NCBI GenBank assembly: GCA_015680685.1
Contig: MNCI01030919.1
Span: 75,250-101,380 of the forward strand
Reading direction: 5' to 3'
DNA: 26,131 bases
Origin: Gnetum montanum
Taxonomy: Eukaryota > Streptophyta > Gnetopsida > Gnetales > Gnetaceae
Shown: positions 1 to 9,833 of the stretch, piece by piece
Numbering within the stretch: the stretch's first letter is position 1
How the letters are laid out: each line of letters begins with the position of its first letter
Translations under genes and position numbers: made by a program
Notes under the pieces: model-generated
Told to the model about the DNA's origin: nothing
The model's database searches: none
The model's input: the letters and a program-made list of their open reading frames with translations, nothing else

Positions 1-155
1 CCTTTTTTACTAGCAATAGCAATTAGATGAAAGTGCCTCTTCATTCCCACTTCATTCCCTTTAATAACTGCATCATGAGCATCGATCCCTTGTCCAAACT
101 CATTTTTCAGAAGGTCAGCTCCTAATTGTTCAATTCTCTTTGCTGCGTAAGTCAT
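1..155 (-). CDS. Unrecognised open coding segment, runs off left edge
   Basis: Reading leftwards from an ATG at 155-153, the frame stays open for 51 codons to the window edge. It has a protein-like composition, beginning MTYAAKRIEQLGADLL and containing an acidic/glycine stretch (NEFGQGIDAHD) and a basic stretch (GMKRHFHL). I do not recognise the family. A neighbouring frame just upstream on the same strand (about 156-230, containing REYLDARPEVG) is also protein-like and joins with a one-base shift. The two could be one coding sequence with an indel, or flanking exons. It may be a host gene exon, a captured fragment, or chance inside an LTR if the LTR starting at 1394 is about 2 kb long. Confidence 0.35.
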   Translation of the reverse strand, partial: MTYAAKRIEQLGADLLKNEFGQGIDAHDAVIKGNEVGMKRHFHLIAIASKK

Positions 156-930
156 CCAACCTCAGGCCGAGCATCCAAATATTCCCTTGTTAATATTGTG
201 GTGATGTTACAATACCGCGCATAAAATTCACTACATACTTGATATAGGCAAAAATAAACCCGACGCCACAATTTCTTGCTTAATCATGACTCGGAAAATT
301 CCCCACTGCTGCCTCTCGTAGGCGGGAGAAACTAGTGTAATTTTTAGTTTTTTGAGAGTAGAACGCGGAGGTTTTCCATCGCTGAATCTTGTTGTAGGCT
401 GTTTGATGAAGAAATCCGCACTAAAACTGAAACGCCCATGCCTCGGCCTCATGTCAGGTTTACCCTGTAACGCCTCCTCCTTGTAATGCGTTGTTCCAGA
501 TGTTGTTGCAGGGTGGATGATGATGGGGTTTGTGCTTGAGCAGGGATGAGGGTTTCGTGGGGCAGGACAGAGGTGTTTTAATGGAGGACGGAGAAGGTGT
601 AGAGGCAGGAGAAGGAGGAGGAGTAGTTGTTTACGATGACGGCGAACAAATATCCCTATCTCCTCCGCTTTGGAATGATGGCGTTACTTGCAGAGGAGGC
701 TGGGAATTAATAAAGAAACGAGGTTCCTGAGGCTGCCCCTGCACTGTCCGGCGGTCCGGTCGCCATGGCATGTGACAGGAATAAGGATTTCTATGACTGA
801 AACTGCACGCGCAGATGAAATGAGATGAGATGAAGGATTAATGTCAGCGTGAGCGTGAGCAGCGCTCCAAAAAACATAGCCGCTGTTGTGGCGTTGCCAT
901 TTGGGCATTTCCGGTTTCTGCAAATTTCAG
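156..930 (-). other. GC-richer stretch with weak minus-strand coding signal
   Basis: This stretch is richer in G+C and CpG than the AT-rich relics around it. On the minus strand, 452-231 is open for 73 codons (starts MRPRHGRFSFSADFF). The frame just upstream, about 470-660, is open and rich in proline, serine and threonine, and needs a one-base shift to join it. A Ser/Pro/Thr-rich start followed by basic sequence would fit a plastid-targeting N-terminus, but this is inference. I recognise no domain. It may be a first exon of a broken host gene continuing into 1-155, or LTR interior. Confidence 0.22.
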
Positions 931-1058
931 AGCAAAACAGAACCACGATTTTCTACAAATTTCGGAGCAAATTAGGGCCACATTTTTCTGCAAATTAGGG
1001 CCACAATTTTCTGCAAATTAGGGCCATGATTTTCAGCAAATTAGGGCCGCAATTCATT
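921..1058. repeat. Tandem repeat, 23-bp unit x4 plus 35-bp degenerate units
   Basis: Four units beginning GCAAATTAGGGCC start at 967, 990, 1013 and 1036, an exact 23-bp period. Just before them, two looser copies starting CAAATTTC at 921 and 956 give a 35-bp period and share the GAGCAAA...CCAC...TTTTCT core. There are no unique spacers, so this is a minisatellite and not a CRISPR array. Confidence 0.85.
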
Positions 1059-1075
1059 TGCAAAATAATTCGTGT

Positions 1076-1394
1076 TGTTGGTATGCCATGCCCAGGAATT
1101 CCATTTTTCGGTTTGCTGTACCGCGTGAGTGAACGTCCAAACCGTATACTGAAATATTTGCATCTTTCAACATATTTTATCTCCTTTGAAAGGTAACGGA
1201 TGCTTGATGATATTGCCAATTTTTTCTTCAAAGTTATTTCACATCAAACCTATCATCTCATTAAAATTCTAATTTACTCCACAAAGCTTTAACATGCCCT
1301 CAGCCCTTGAATATAACTTTGATAATTCTTGTAACTTACCAAACTCAAAGCCCTGAATCTTACTGTTCCATGAAATGGCCAAAATGTGCCAACA
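1076..1394 (-). mobile_element. LTR of element P (TGTTGG family), at least its 5' part
   Basis: On the minus strand, TGTTGGCACATTTT starts at 1394 directly after a polypurine tract, as expected for a 3' LTR. The first ~33 bases closely match the start of the solo LTR that ends at 19226 (TGTTGGCACATTTT, then a CATGGARCAG block), which independently supports the boundary. The far end is uncertain. A CCAACA at 1081-1076 would give a 319-bp LTR with perfect 6-bp inverted ends. The related solo LTR is 2,082 bp, in which case this LTR would run past the left edge of the window and include the coding-like stretches at 1-930. Confidence 0.6.
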
Positions 1395-1407
1395 TTTCTG
1401 CCCCCTT
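1395..1407 (-). other. Polypurine tract of element P
   Basis: The minus strand reads AAGGGGGCAGAAA immediately before the LTR start TGTTGG. Purine-rich tracts at this place prime plus-strand DNA synthesis in LTR retrotransposons. About 250 bases (1408-1660) without recognisable coding sequence separate it from the protease ORF, so no reverse transcriptase or integrase lies between. Confidence 0.6.
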
Positions 1408-1660
1408 AAAAAACGTAAAGAAATTTATGCAAGCCCCATTTTAAAACTGAACTGTACTGAAGCTTTTATTGAACTTTTACATCTGAACTGTTAAATATTT
1501 TTGGAGGAAAATTCCCATTTAACATAATGTGTGATGGGACAAAAACCTCATTCATAACAAAACAAACAAACTGTACATTATTAAGTCCTTTGTTCATGGA
1601 CTATGGGAAGAGAATGGGGAGGATTACACTGGTAGGAATCCTCATATTTCTAACCCTCTC

Positions 1661-2638
1661 TTAAGTAATCTTTCTATTACTTTTTCGCTTATTGGAGTTT
1701 TCAACTTGATCCTCTTGAGATTTGTCTTCAGTAATCCTCTCATCTTCTTTATTGAATGAATTCTCACTTTCTTGGAGTGTACAAATTTTGTTTTCAAGAC
1801 CTTCATTTTCAACCATCTTACTTTTCCCATTTGAAGTAATGTTATCAATCATGAAAGGTTCACTATAGATGTATATTTGATTTGGTTTTCCTTTCCAAGG
1901 TAGCCACATGTGAGAATAATCTGTTGATATATAACGCAAGAAATTCTTGCTCCAACTTCTACTTAATAAGAGACTATGTGAATCTGGTATGTCTGCCACT
2001 TGAATAGTTACTCTACTTCTTATGCGAGGTTCAGAAGCAATTTCCAAAAGGACATTTGGTAATTGACCCACAATCTTCACTCTACTTTTATCCACTTGAA
2101 CAATCTTTTTGTTTGATTCTTCAGGAATCAAACCAAGTCTCTTACATATAGATAATGGCATTATAGTAGACGTAGCTCCAGAATCAATCAAACAATTATG
2201 TAAGAATTTATCCTTCTTTAATTTCATTGTCAAAAGGAAAGGAGGAGCTTCCTTGTCATGTGAAGTCTTCAATTTCTCATCACTACTAGACACATAACTT
2301 AACTCTGATTCTGTAGCTCTCCTTTTACCTTTAATAAACTCTAAAGCCTTTCTTTGCTGTTCTCCCATTTGAAGCAACTGATAGAGGCTAATATTGGCTT
2401 TGACATGTTTAAGGTCTTCAATCAAATCATATTCTCCATCACCAATGAAGCTTGATCTCTTTATCCATTTGTTGAAAGACTGATTTGGAGTGCTTTGCTC
2501 CACTTGATTGTCTTTACCTTTATTCTTATCCCTTCTACTTGGCTCAAAAGCTTTTCTCTTAGTAGATGGATCAATAATAACATTTGGGGGTCTAGAAGTA
2601 GTTAGTCTTTCCTTAGATCGTAACCAAGTCGCACTCAT
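1661..2638 (-). CDS. Ty3/gypsy Gag-linker and aspartic protease, chimeric LTR start
   Basis: Intact 325-codon ORF, the longest in the window. A basic linker (about residues 15-75) is followed by a segment containing ANISLYQLLQMGEQQRKAL, which resembles the conserved linker before protease in plant Ty3/gypsy polyproteins. A retropepsin-like domain follows at about 130-245: DSGATS with the catalytic Asp, then ICKRLGL and a late SLLLSRSW that fits the usual LLLGRPW. The C-terminal ~80 residues are charged and low in complexity. The first seven codons, MSATWLR, come from an LTR fragment of another family, so the start is newly acquired. No reverse transcriptase, RNase H or integrase follows; a polypurine tract and LTR come next. 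Protease activity is uncertain, because the second motif has SRS in place of the common GRP. Confidence 0.8.
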   Translation of the reverse strand: MSATWLRSKERLTTSRPPNVIIDPSTKRKAFEPSRRDKNKGKDNQVEQSTPNQSFNKWIKRSSFIGDGEYDLIEDLKHVKANISLYQLLQMGEQQRKALEFIKGKRRATESELSYVSSSDEKLKTSHDKEAPPFLLTMKLKKDKFLHNCLIDSGATSTIMPLSICKRLGLIPEESNKKIVQVDKSRVKIVGQLPNVLLEIASEPRIRSRVTIQVADIPDSHSLLLSRSWSKNFLRYISTDYSHMWLPWKGKPNQIYIYSEPFMIDNITSNGKSKMVENEGLENKICTLQESENSFNKEDERITEDKSQEDQVENSNKRKSNRKIT

Positions 2639-2968
2639 GCCGTGTTACTAGGAAAGTAATAAATAACATTAATTAAACCTATCCATGCATTGCAAGGTTT
2701 ATCCACAAAGCTCATCTTTATTGCCATACACAACTTGCGTTTAGGTACAAAGCTGCTCGAATAAAGAACCGTTCACTTGGGGGACTCCTACTGCTGGCAC
2801 ATGGAAAATATTTTATCTCTGGGGTGATCAATCCACCAGAGCTTCACTACTTTATGCCTATGAGTACAAATGAGGGGAGTGCCACCTCTTATTTATAGAT
2901 TTGGCGATGGATCGCGATATCGTAGGGAATGCCACGATATCGCGGCTTGTGCAATCCGTGTCTCATCA
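2618..2968 (-). mobile_element. Truncated LTR fragment, TGATGAG family (C-like)
   Basis: The minus strand starts TGATGAG at 2968 and follows the LTR at 24779-25803 closely, including a CGATATCG motif pair, a TATA box, the block CATGTGCCAGCAGTAGGAGT, AATAAAG and ACTTGGTTACGA. Similarity stops at about 2618, so only U3, R and part of U5 are present. It lies between the gag of element B and the protease of element P, all in the same orientation. This is best read as an insertion into B followed by a deletion joining it to P, or as a template switch. Confidence 0.85.
2888..2898 (-). promoter_or_regulatory. LTR TATA box upstream of the protease ORF
   Basis: The minus strand reads CTATAAATAAG, identical to the TATA box in both LTRs of element A. 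It lies about 250 bases before the ATG at 2638 and in the same orientation. Two GATATC-centred motifs sit just upstream. Several short upstream ATGs and an AATAAAG signal lie in the leader, so efficient expression is not assured. Confidence 0.6.
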
Positions 2969-4899
2969 AGAGGTGACATATGGTGGAGGTGAGTATCAGA
3001 ATATTGAGGATATGATGTAGGATGAGAGGTGTGAGGTGGTGATCTTGTATAAGATGTTGTAGGATAATGATATTTGGGAGAGTGGTAGTAGTGGTTTGAA
3101 GTAGAGGAAGTAAAATTAGTTGGTGAAATAGAGTGCTGAACATAATATCCATGTGGGTTTTGTTGGTAGGAAGGATAGGGCTAGTTTGGTGGTGGCCTCC
3201 CCCACAACTATGTTTGTTGCCACTGTGGTTGATGCCAGTGTTGAGGCTAGTAGTAAGTCCCCCCAAGATAGTATGATTGGTTTTAGGGTTGTCTAAAATT
3301 CCTATGCAAAAAAGAAAATTTTTTGGGCATGTATTTTTGTACAAACTTTGGATTTAATGCCCCTACATGGCTCTTATGTAGATGCAACAAGATTAGGCAA
3401 TGGCCCTTCAGATGGTCATATATGCAAATGTCACATCCATTATCTTCATCTGTGGTTGAGTCTATAGCCTCACTTTCTTCAGCCATGTTTCTTATTTGCT
3501 GATAAGTGTTCCTAACTATTTCATGGTTCTCTTTCCTCCTTTTGTTGTGATCACTTGATTTGCTTTGTGTCACTCTCTCCTCTATGGTTTCTATGCAAGT
3601 TTTAACTTTTTCATTCATCAATTCTGACATCTTATCCAACTTTGCTTCAAGCTCAACAAGAGAATTTTGTATTGGCAAGGTTCATTGTAAAATCATCTCA
3701 TTAAGAGCTACCTCCTTTTCCTCATCATATATATGGACCCTTTTCTTTTGAAGAGTTGGGTCCTAGTTGTTTTCCTCTACATTCTCCCATTTTCATAGCT
3801 CTCCTTCTTCTTTTGCCACATGTTTGATCAACTCTTTAATCTGATGGGTTCGTAGCTCGTATAATTGACTTGTAGCATACATCGCAAGGGTCTCCCTTAT
3901 TTCATTACAAAGCCCATATATGATGTGGAAAAGTTGCCTTTCCTTAGAGAAATCATGGCCAGGACATCTATGTAGTAGTGAATAGTATCTATCCAAGGCC
4001 ACATCCAAAGGTTCATGATTTTCTTACTTCCACTCTTGGATTTGTTTTCTTAGGTTGGACACTCTCTCATAGGTTTGGTATTTTTCATTGAAAAGTTCCA
4101 ACATTGTGGACCACCATTGAATTGAATTTAGTTTCAATGATCGATACCACACTTCAACTCTATTGATTAATGTCCTAGAATAGAGCTTAAGCTTTTTCCA
4201 CCCACTTTCAATGTTGTACAAGGAATAAGCATCATGAAAGGCTTGTAGATGATGTTGTGGATCTAAATCATAGCCTCTCACAAATTTAGAGATATTGTTT
4301 ATATCAAGCCTAGGTAAGCGACTATCCCTACAATGCCTATGAGTTATCATAACTATCTCCATGATCTGCATCAGGCTCTTAGTGGCCAACAAGGGCTCAT
4401 CTTCATTAGACATGTTGTGATGAAAATTTCTATTTCTATTTATTTTATTGTGATGATCTTATCTATGCTCATGGTGATGTCTTTGATTTTGCCCTTGGGT
4501 TTGATTTCTATCTTTGTCTTGACCTCGTAGTGGAGCTCTATCTCTATACCTACATTCATCTTCATCAGAACTAGACATTGGAGAGGAAGAGGAAGATGAG
4601 GAACTAGGAGAATTGCCATGGCTTCTATAGTTCTCCCCATGGTCCCTTGATTTATCTTATCTAAGTTTAGAGGAGATACTAGGCCTTAAGGCCCTTCTTG
4701 ATCTAGGACTTACTCCATCTCTTCTATGATTTTCTACATCAGTTGAATGTAGTCTTTGAGTGTAGTAAGGATCTAAATGAGCATAGAAAATCCCTGTTTG
4801 AGGTTGTTCACTCCAATTTTCATTAGTATATATCCTATCATTTCTCTTACGAGTGTTCTCATCATACAATGCATGATTGGTCCTGTGTGAAGAAGACAT
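2969..4899 (-). pseudogene. Ty3/gypsy gag of element B, cut off by LTR fragment
   Basis: A single reading frame from the ATG at 4899 to 2968, broken by about ten stop codons but with no frameshift. N-terminal ~150 codons: charged, Ser/Arg-rich linker. Capsid domain of the plant retrotransposon Gag type at about 4320-3800, with recognisable pieces YDLDPQHHLQAF, WYRSLKLNSI, KYQTYERVSNLRKQI and RCPGHDFSKERQL. Zinc knuckle CX2CX3HX4C (CDICIYDHLKGHC) near 3430-3390. The C-terminal tail is rich in Tyr, Pro, His, Ser and Gln. All parts align with the gag of element A on the other strand. The tail ends abruptly at 2969, where the LTR fragment begins. The Gag would form the virus-like particle of the element; this copy is dead. 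Confidence 0.85.
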
Positions 4900-5000
4900 G
4901 GTTGTGTGTGATTTAAAATATTAATGTTTTCTAAGAGATAGATCATTAATACCTTTACAGAAATCATGTATAATATAACTAATCTAGATAACTAGCACCA

Positions 5001-5018
5001 TCCTCGATAACAGTGCCA
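5001..5018 (-). other. Decayed primer-binding site of element B
   Basis: On the minus strand, one base after the LTR terminus CTCATCA (ending at 5020), the sequence starts TGGCACTG and ends GAGGA. It occupies the place of the tRNA-Asp-type site of elements A and C (TGGTGCC...GGGGAC) but with many mismatches. Position supports the call more than sequence does. Confidence 0.55.
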
Positions 5019-5019
5019 A

Positions 5020-5850
5020 TGATGAGCGGCAAGGTACCCCTACACCCAACCATACGAATCACAAGCATTCATGCACGATCCAGTCGAATTTCATGGATGA
5101 GACTAGTTGTGGCATCTAGATTGCTATGCCTTGATCATAGTTCGCTATCTTCCCACTTGGACTAGTAGTAGCTTTGTCACATATGGTTTAGTCCAGAGTG
5201 AGGCATATGATTTTTATTATTTTATGTTTTATTATTCTATGATTAACAATAGGTTGAAACTCAATTTATAATCAATTCAACTAATCTAATTGCTAATTAA
5301 TAATCAACTACCCTAACATAAGTATTTGATCCCACTTCTAGTGCACATCCTAGACACATATAACACTGTTGGGTTACCAAATGTTAAGCGTTGCTGGGAT
5401 TACCAAGAGTCATATGCATGATCGAAGTGATCATACTTATGTGCCTAATTAATTAACATGCATGAAAATGTAAATATTAACTACGTACATGAAAAGTAAA
5501 TTGCATGGAAAGTAAAGTAAATCTAATCTAAGTCAAAGTGTTGCAATGAATAAGAATTAATGTCAATCTTATTGTTGTTCATGGAATATGTCTAGGTACA
5601 TTGCTAATTGAATAAGACTTTGTACAACTAACTTAGATCCACTCTATGGGCACTCACTAACTATTCTCTAAGATTACGAAATAAAATTGCAAGAATTTGA
5701 CTACTCTATTGACAAACCTATGAAAAACTAATGCAAAATTATTACCCAAACCATGCGCCCAAGCGCTATATTTATAGGCTAGCCCATAACCTCCAATATC
5801 AGATATCCAATAATGCATCTAGGGGCCCGATATTGGAGCTAGGAAAATTA
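5020..5850 (-). mobile_element. 5' LTR of element B (TGATGAG family, diverged)
   Basis: On the minus strand the right end reads GGGGTACCTTGCCGCTCATCA, matching the end of LTRs A and C. Further in are blocks shared with LTR A, including the CCACTTGGACTAGT region near 5155 and the CATATGGTTTAGTCCAGAGTGAG block near 5185. A TATA-like CCTATAAATA lies at 5767-5778. The start of the LTR is not clear; by comparison with A it should be at about 5820-5870. A single AGATATCC lies there, in the place of the palindrome array seen in C. Confidence 0.7.
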
Positions 5851-8800
5851 TGACTGATTAATATCAAAGAAAAAGAAAAGAAAAGAAAATATCTCTACAC
5901 TAGTTGGGATGACAAATATAGAGAGGAAGAAACCAATGATACATTTATAAGTTCAAACTTTCTTTGCATGGCTATTGCACATGAAGCTCTCATCACTAAC
6001 CATATGAATGATACAAAAGAAGATAAAGAGTATATAAACAAATAAAAATATGGTGTACTTTGTAAAGAGATAATTTATTTTCAAAATTTATGTATCAAAA
6101 TGGAAAAGGCTTTGCATATTAAATAAATCGACTTGAAGCTTACTCATGAAAAATTTACAAAATGAAAGGAGACCTTACAAGGAGAAGGAAGAGACCCAAA
6201 CAACAAAAGAAGACTAGAAAACAATGATCATGCTAAGGCATCCACAAATATCTCACCAAAATAAAATATACATCTAAGTTTGAACATTTAGGCTAAATGT
6301 AAAAAATAACTACATGTTACTATTGTGGGAAATTTGAACATGTAAGGTTACATTACTATTTACTATTGAGACATTATAACATGACTACCTGGTCTCATCA
6401 AAAGAAGCTAGGAAATGATGTTTTGTAGATTAAATAGGTTAAGAGACCCAAAAAATGAAGAAAAAGAAATAAGCTCACATACTGCACTCTCAATGGGTAG
6501 AAGAGCCATCCTCAATAGTAAAAATGAAGAATCTAAAAATGTAACTAGAAGTGAATATCAAAACCCATCCTTTAAAGAATAGAGCTATGGAAAAAGAGGC
6601 TCAAACAAAAACTTTGGTGATAGAAAAGATAAAAATTAGTTACAAACAAGAGAGGTATCCTATAATGGAGGACCTCATCCTAGTACCTCTTAAGCATGAA
6701 AAAATAATGTGCAAGTAAGGTAAGGCTTAGTAAGTATCTTTGTCAATCTAAATATTCCTTGACTTGCCTCACTTACTTTTGATTAGTTGATTTTGAAAGT
6801 ACTAGTGTCATGTTGAATGGATTCTATTGATTGGAGAACTTTGAAAATTGTTAAAATTTTCCTCACTCAATCTTATAAGGTAATGTGATATAGATAAGGT
6901 AGCTAGTAATATATCAAAATAATAAAGGGGAATATGAAGCAAGGTAATAGGTGAGATTTTATAGAAAGATGTCTTTTTGATCATCAAGATGTCTTTAACA
7001 AGAACTCTCTTTAGATCACAAGATGTCTTGGACAAGAAGTCTTACCAAAGATATCTCTAACAAGATGTTCAAATGGAAGACAAGACGTCTTTTCTATTTT
7101 GCCCTCAACTTAGGCAAGGAATTATCTCTCCTCATGAGACATCTCATGCACATAAAAACTCTTTTGAAGTTATATCCCACAATAAATTAACCTTGACCTT
7201 CTTTATATCCTCATTTTCGTAGACAAAGACAACTTATCATAGATGTCTTAGAGTCTTGCTTAATAGAATTAGCAACAAAAATCCATCTAGCTTAATTCCT
7301 ATGGCTCCTAGAAAGGAAGGAACCTCATAATAGTCTTAGTAAAAATTCAAAGGCACTTCAGGAGAAGGACTAAGTAGATATAACTTATACCAATAATAGT
7401 TTAGATGCTTTGATGCTAAGAATCAAAGTAGATATAACTTATACCAATCTATCTCCATTATTTCTAAGAGGAATCTAAGTTTTAGGCAGAATGCCAGAAT
7501 GAGTTACTAGCAACTTTAAAGCTATTGGTTGGGTTTCCTTCATTACCATGTTTATATGTATTTCAAGAATTTTCATTTGAGAATTCTTTCGCAATATTAT
7601 CATCAATTGAGGCTTGTACCACTATGATGGAAGGTATCATTGTTCAAGTTTCCCTATAGATTATTAATAATCTTCTTAGGATATTTAGCATTGATGTGCA
7701 TTGTATAGTGATATACACCATGGATGACATCTTTAGTAATGAAGCTATACTATTATCATATGATGAGTTCTATGATGCTTTATTTGGAATGCTAGTATCA
7801 CTGTAGTATGGTTGGGTGTGTTAGCATCAAATGTTTCAAGATGCCTCTACTCTCCCTATTGTTATAATGTACAACATCATAGTAAAGTAAGGTAGCTATG
7901 ACTACTTACTAGCACCTTAGGCATTTATATTGTATTATTCAAGTGATGAGGAGGAGGCCTATATTCACCAAGTTATTGTAGTGATGATGATGATGAGGAG
8001 ACCTATAGTCGCTAAGTCATTATAGTGATGATTAAAACATCCCCAAAGAAATTCATATTATAACCCATGGCCAAAATTCATTGTAATTTGGTGAAAAAAT
8101 AAAGGCAAATACAATTGCTTTATTTTCCCCAAAATCTTACATTATGGCCCTACATTATTATTGAAATTTAAAGTAGTGCAACACATACACTATAAATCTC
8201 ATACATCCCATCTTGTGGAAGTTGCAAAAACCATCTATGCTAGCTTGAGAGGGTTAAAAGTACTTCAAAAGATACAAAATTTGGTATCTTAGCCTTGTAT
8301 GTTTAACATTGCAGTTTCATATGCTAGATAGTACACAAAGAAAATGTACAAGATTTGGGTTTTAATTCCATATGCTAAACATGGAAATTTTGTATGCTAG
8401 ACAACATATAAAGGTAGCATACGAAGAGAAAAAAAGGATAAAACTATTTTTACTCTACATGAAGATGTTCTAGGTACAATGAAATTTTCTAGAAATCTAT
8501 CAACAATCAAGATAGAATTAATGAATAGTAAATTAGAAATCCAAGGCCTATTTAAATGAGAATCTATTTCATTGCAAGGACTTTTGGTAGTTTGCATCTA
8601 CATTAAACTTGAGACTTTCAAGTAGTGCAAATGTCCAAGAATGCACAACAACCATTATCATTTTTCCATAATGTAGACCACTGGAGTAGACAAGCAAAGT
8701 TAAGGAATAGATTTGTGTGCATACGTTGCAGAATACACCTTGTAATTATATTATGGCTTAAAGATGTTATAACATCTTTTGGATTTTCTAAAACCCATAA

Positions 8801-9390
8801 TTTGTATCTTCTAAACCTTTGTTTATAATATTTTATTTCATAATATTAATATCAAATTTGTAGTTATACCTTTGTTTTATCATTTGTTGCCTATCATCCT
8901 ATTTTGGTATTCTACGTTGTGTTTTAAAATTAAGATGATCATTCGCATTATTTTTTTATCGCTTAGTAATAGACCCTCAAATCCCTCATTTAATTGGAAA
9001 GACTGTTTGACACCATCATAGATGCTTGTTGAGGCCACAAATCTATGGGTTAGACTATTCCTATGGGGATCTTCAGCCCTCTAGCATCAAATTTTTTCAT
9101 CGCTATAGTTTCTAGTGCTAGAAGAAGAGCCTTCACTTAACTTCTTCACTAAAACTAGTTGTGAAAATTTTTTGTTAGTGTTGGCTTTATCCTAGTGTGA
9201 AAAATACAACTTATTTTAACTTTATTTAATCTTTACATTAGTGTTAGGTCTTCTCAAATTCTAGCATCTCTTGCACTACCTTTGCAATTGTAGTATACAT
9301 TGCAAATCCTTGTTTACGCTATTCACATTGTATAATTTCTTGGCCATTTTCCTTTAGTAAATTTTAAGGAAAAAGTTTTGCTTTGAATTG
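5851..9390. other. AT-rich decayed repeat DNA, no intact gene
   Basis: About 3.5 kb of AT-rich sequence with frequent stops in all frames. Short protein-like scraps occur, for example around 7690-7790 on the plus strand and a zinc knuckle near 6315. Nothing can be assigned as a gene. A GATGATGATGAGGAG-type trinucleotide run lies near 7945-8010. The motif TATGCTAAA, which builds the minisatellite further right, already appears in scattered form at 8320-8420. The likely content is old retrotransposon relics. Confidence 0.6.
6315..6356 (+). pseudogene. Retrotransposon Gag zinc-knuckle remnant
   Basis: The plus-strand frame reads CYYCGKFEHVRLH, which fits the retroviral-type knuckle CX2CX4HX4C with the last Cys changed to His. 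The CxxCGKxGHxR form is common in Ty1/copia Gag, so this block is probably from a different element than A-D. The surrounding frame has many stops and no further domain is visible. Confidence 0.5.
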
Positions 9391-9725
9391 TAGTGTAGTG
9401 TATGCTAAAGCTTAGTATGTTGTGTACGCTAAAGTTTTTATTTGCTATATACATTGAAGATTTCATTTACTTCATATGCCAAAGATTTAGTATGCTATGC
9501 AGTTAAAGCTTTGTATGCTGAAGCTTTCATTTTTTTATATGCTAAAGCTTTAGTATGCTATGTACACTAAATTTTTCATATGCTATGTATGCTAAAGCTT
9601 TCATTTACTTCATATGCTAAAGCTATAGTATGCTATGTAATTAAGGCTTTGTATGCTGAAGCCTTCATTTGCTTCGTATGTTAAAGCTTTCATTTGCTGA
9701 GACTACTTCATATGCTAGGATTTTT
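9391..9725. repeat. Minisatellite built on TATGCTAAAGCTT
   Basis: About 330 bases of overlapping copies of TATGCTAAAGCTT-like units, many carrying a HindIII-type AAGCTT. There is a higher-order period of 138 bases: the block starting CATTTACTTCATATGC recurs at 9464 and 9602 with the same internal order of sub-motifs. No protein-coding sense is visible. Confidence 0.75.
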
Positions 9726-9833
9726 TCATACATTGAAACTCTCATATGGTAAGCCTTCTAACTTTTCACTCAATTTAACACTTCATTGATTTTTTTTGTT
9801 GGTCCATTGTATTACCCACTTAACCTCACCTAC

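Noticed and set aside
967-1058. Regular short repeats resembling a CRISPR array
   Set aside because: Repeats are head to tail with no unique spacers, and the context is plant nuclear DNA.
2109-2297. Plus-strand ORF of 62 codons
   Set aside because: It is the antisense shadow of the protease domain read on the minus strand.
2889-3344. Minus-strand ORF of 151 codons, Thr/Leu/Ile-rich
   Set aside because: It is a frame-shifted reading of the B gag tail; the true frame gives the Tyr/Pro-rich tail that aligns with element A.
6808-7035. Minus-strand ORF of 75 codons
   Set aside because: AT-rich, no domain, no start context; chance ORF in relic DNA.
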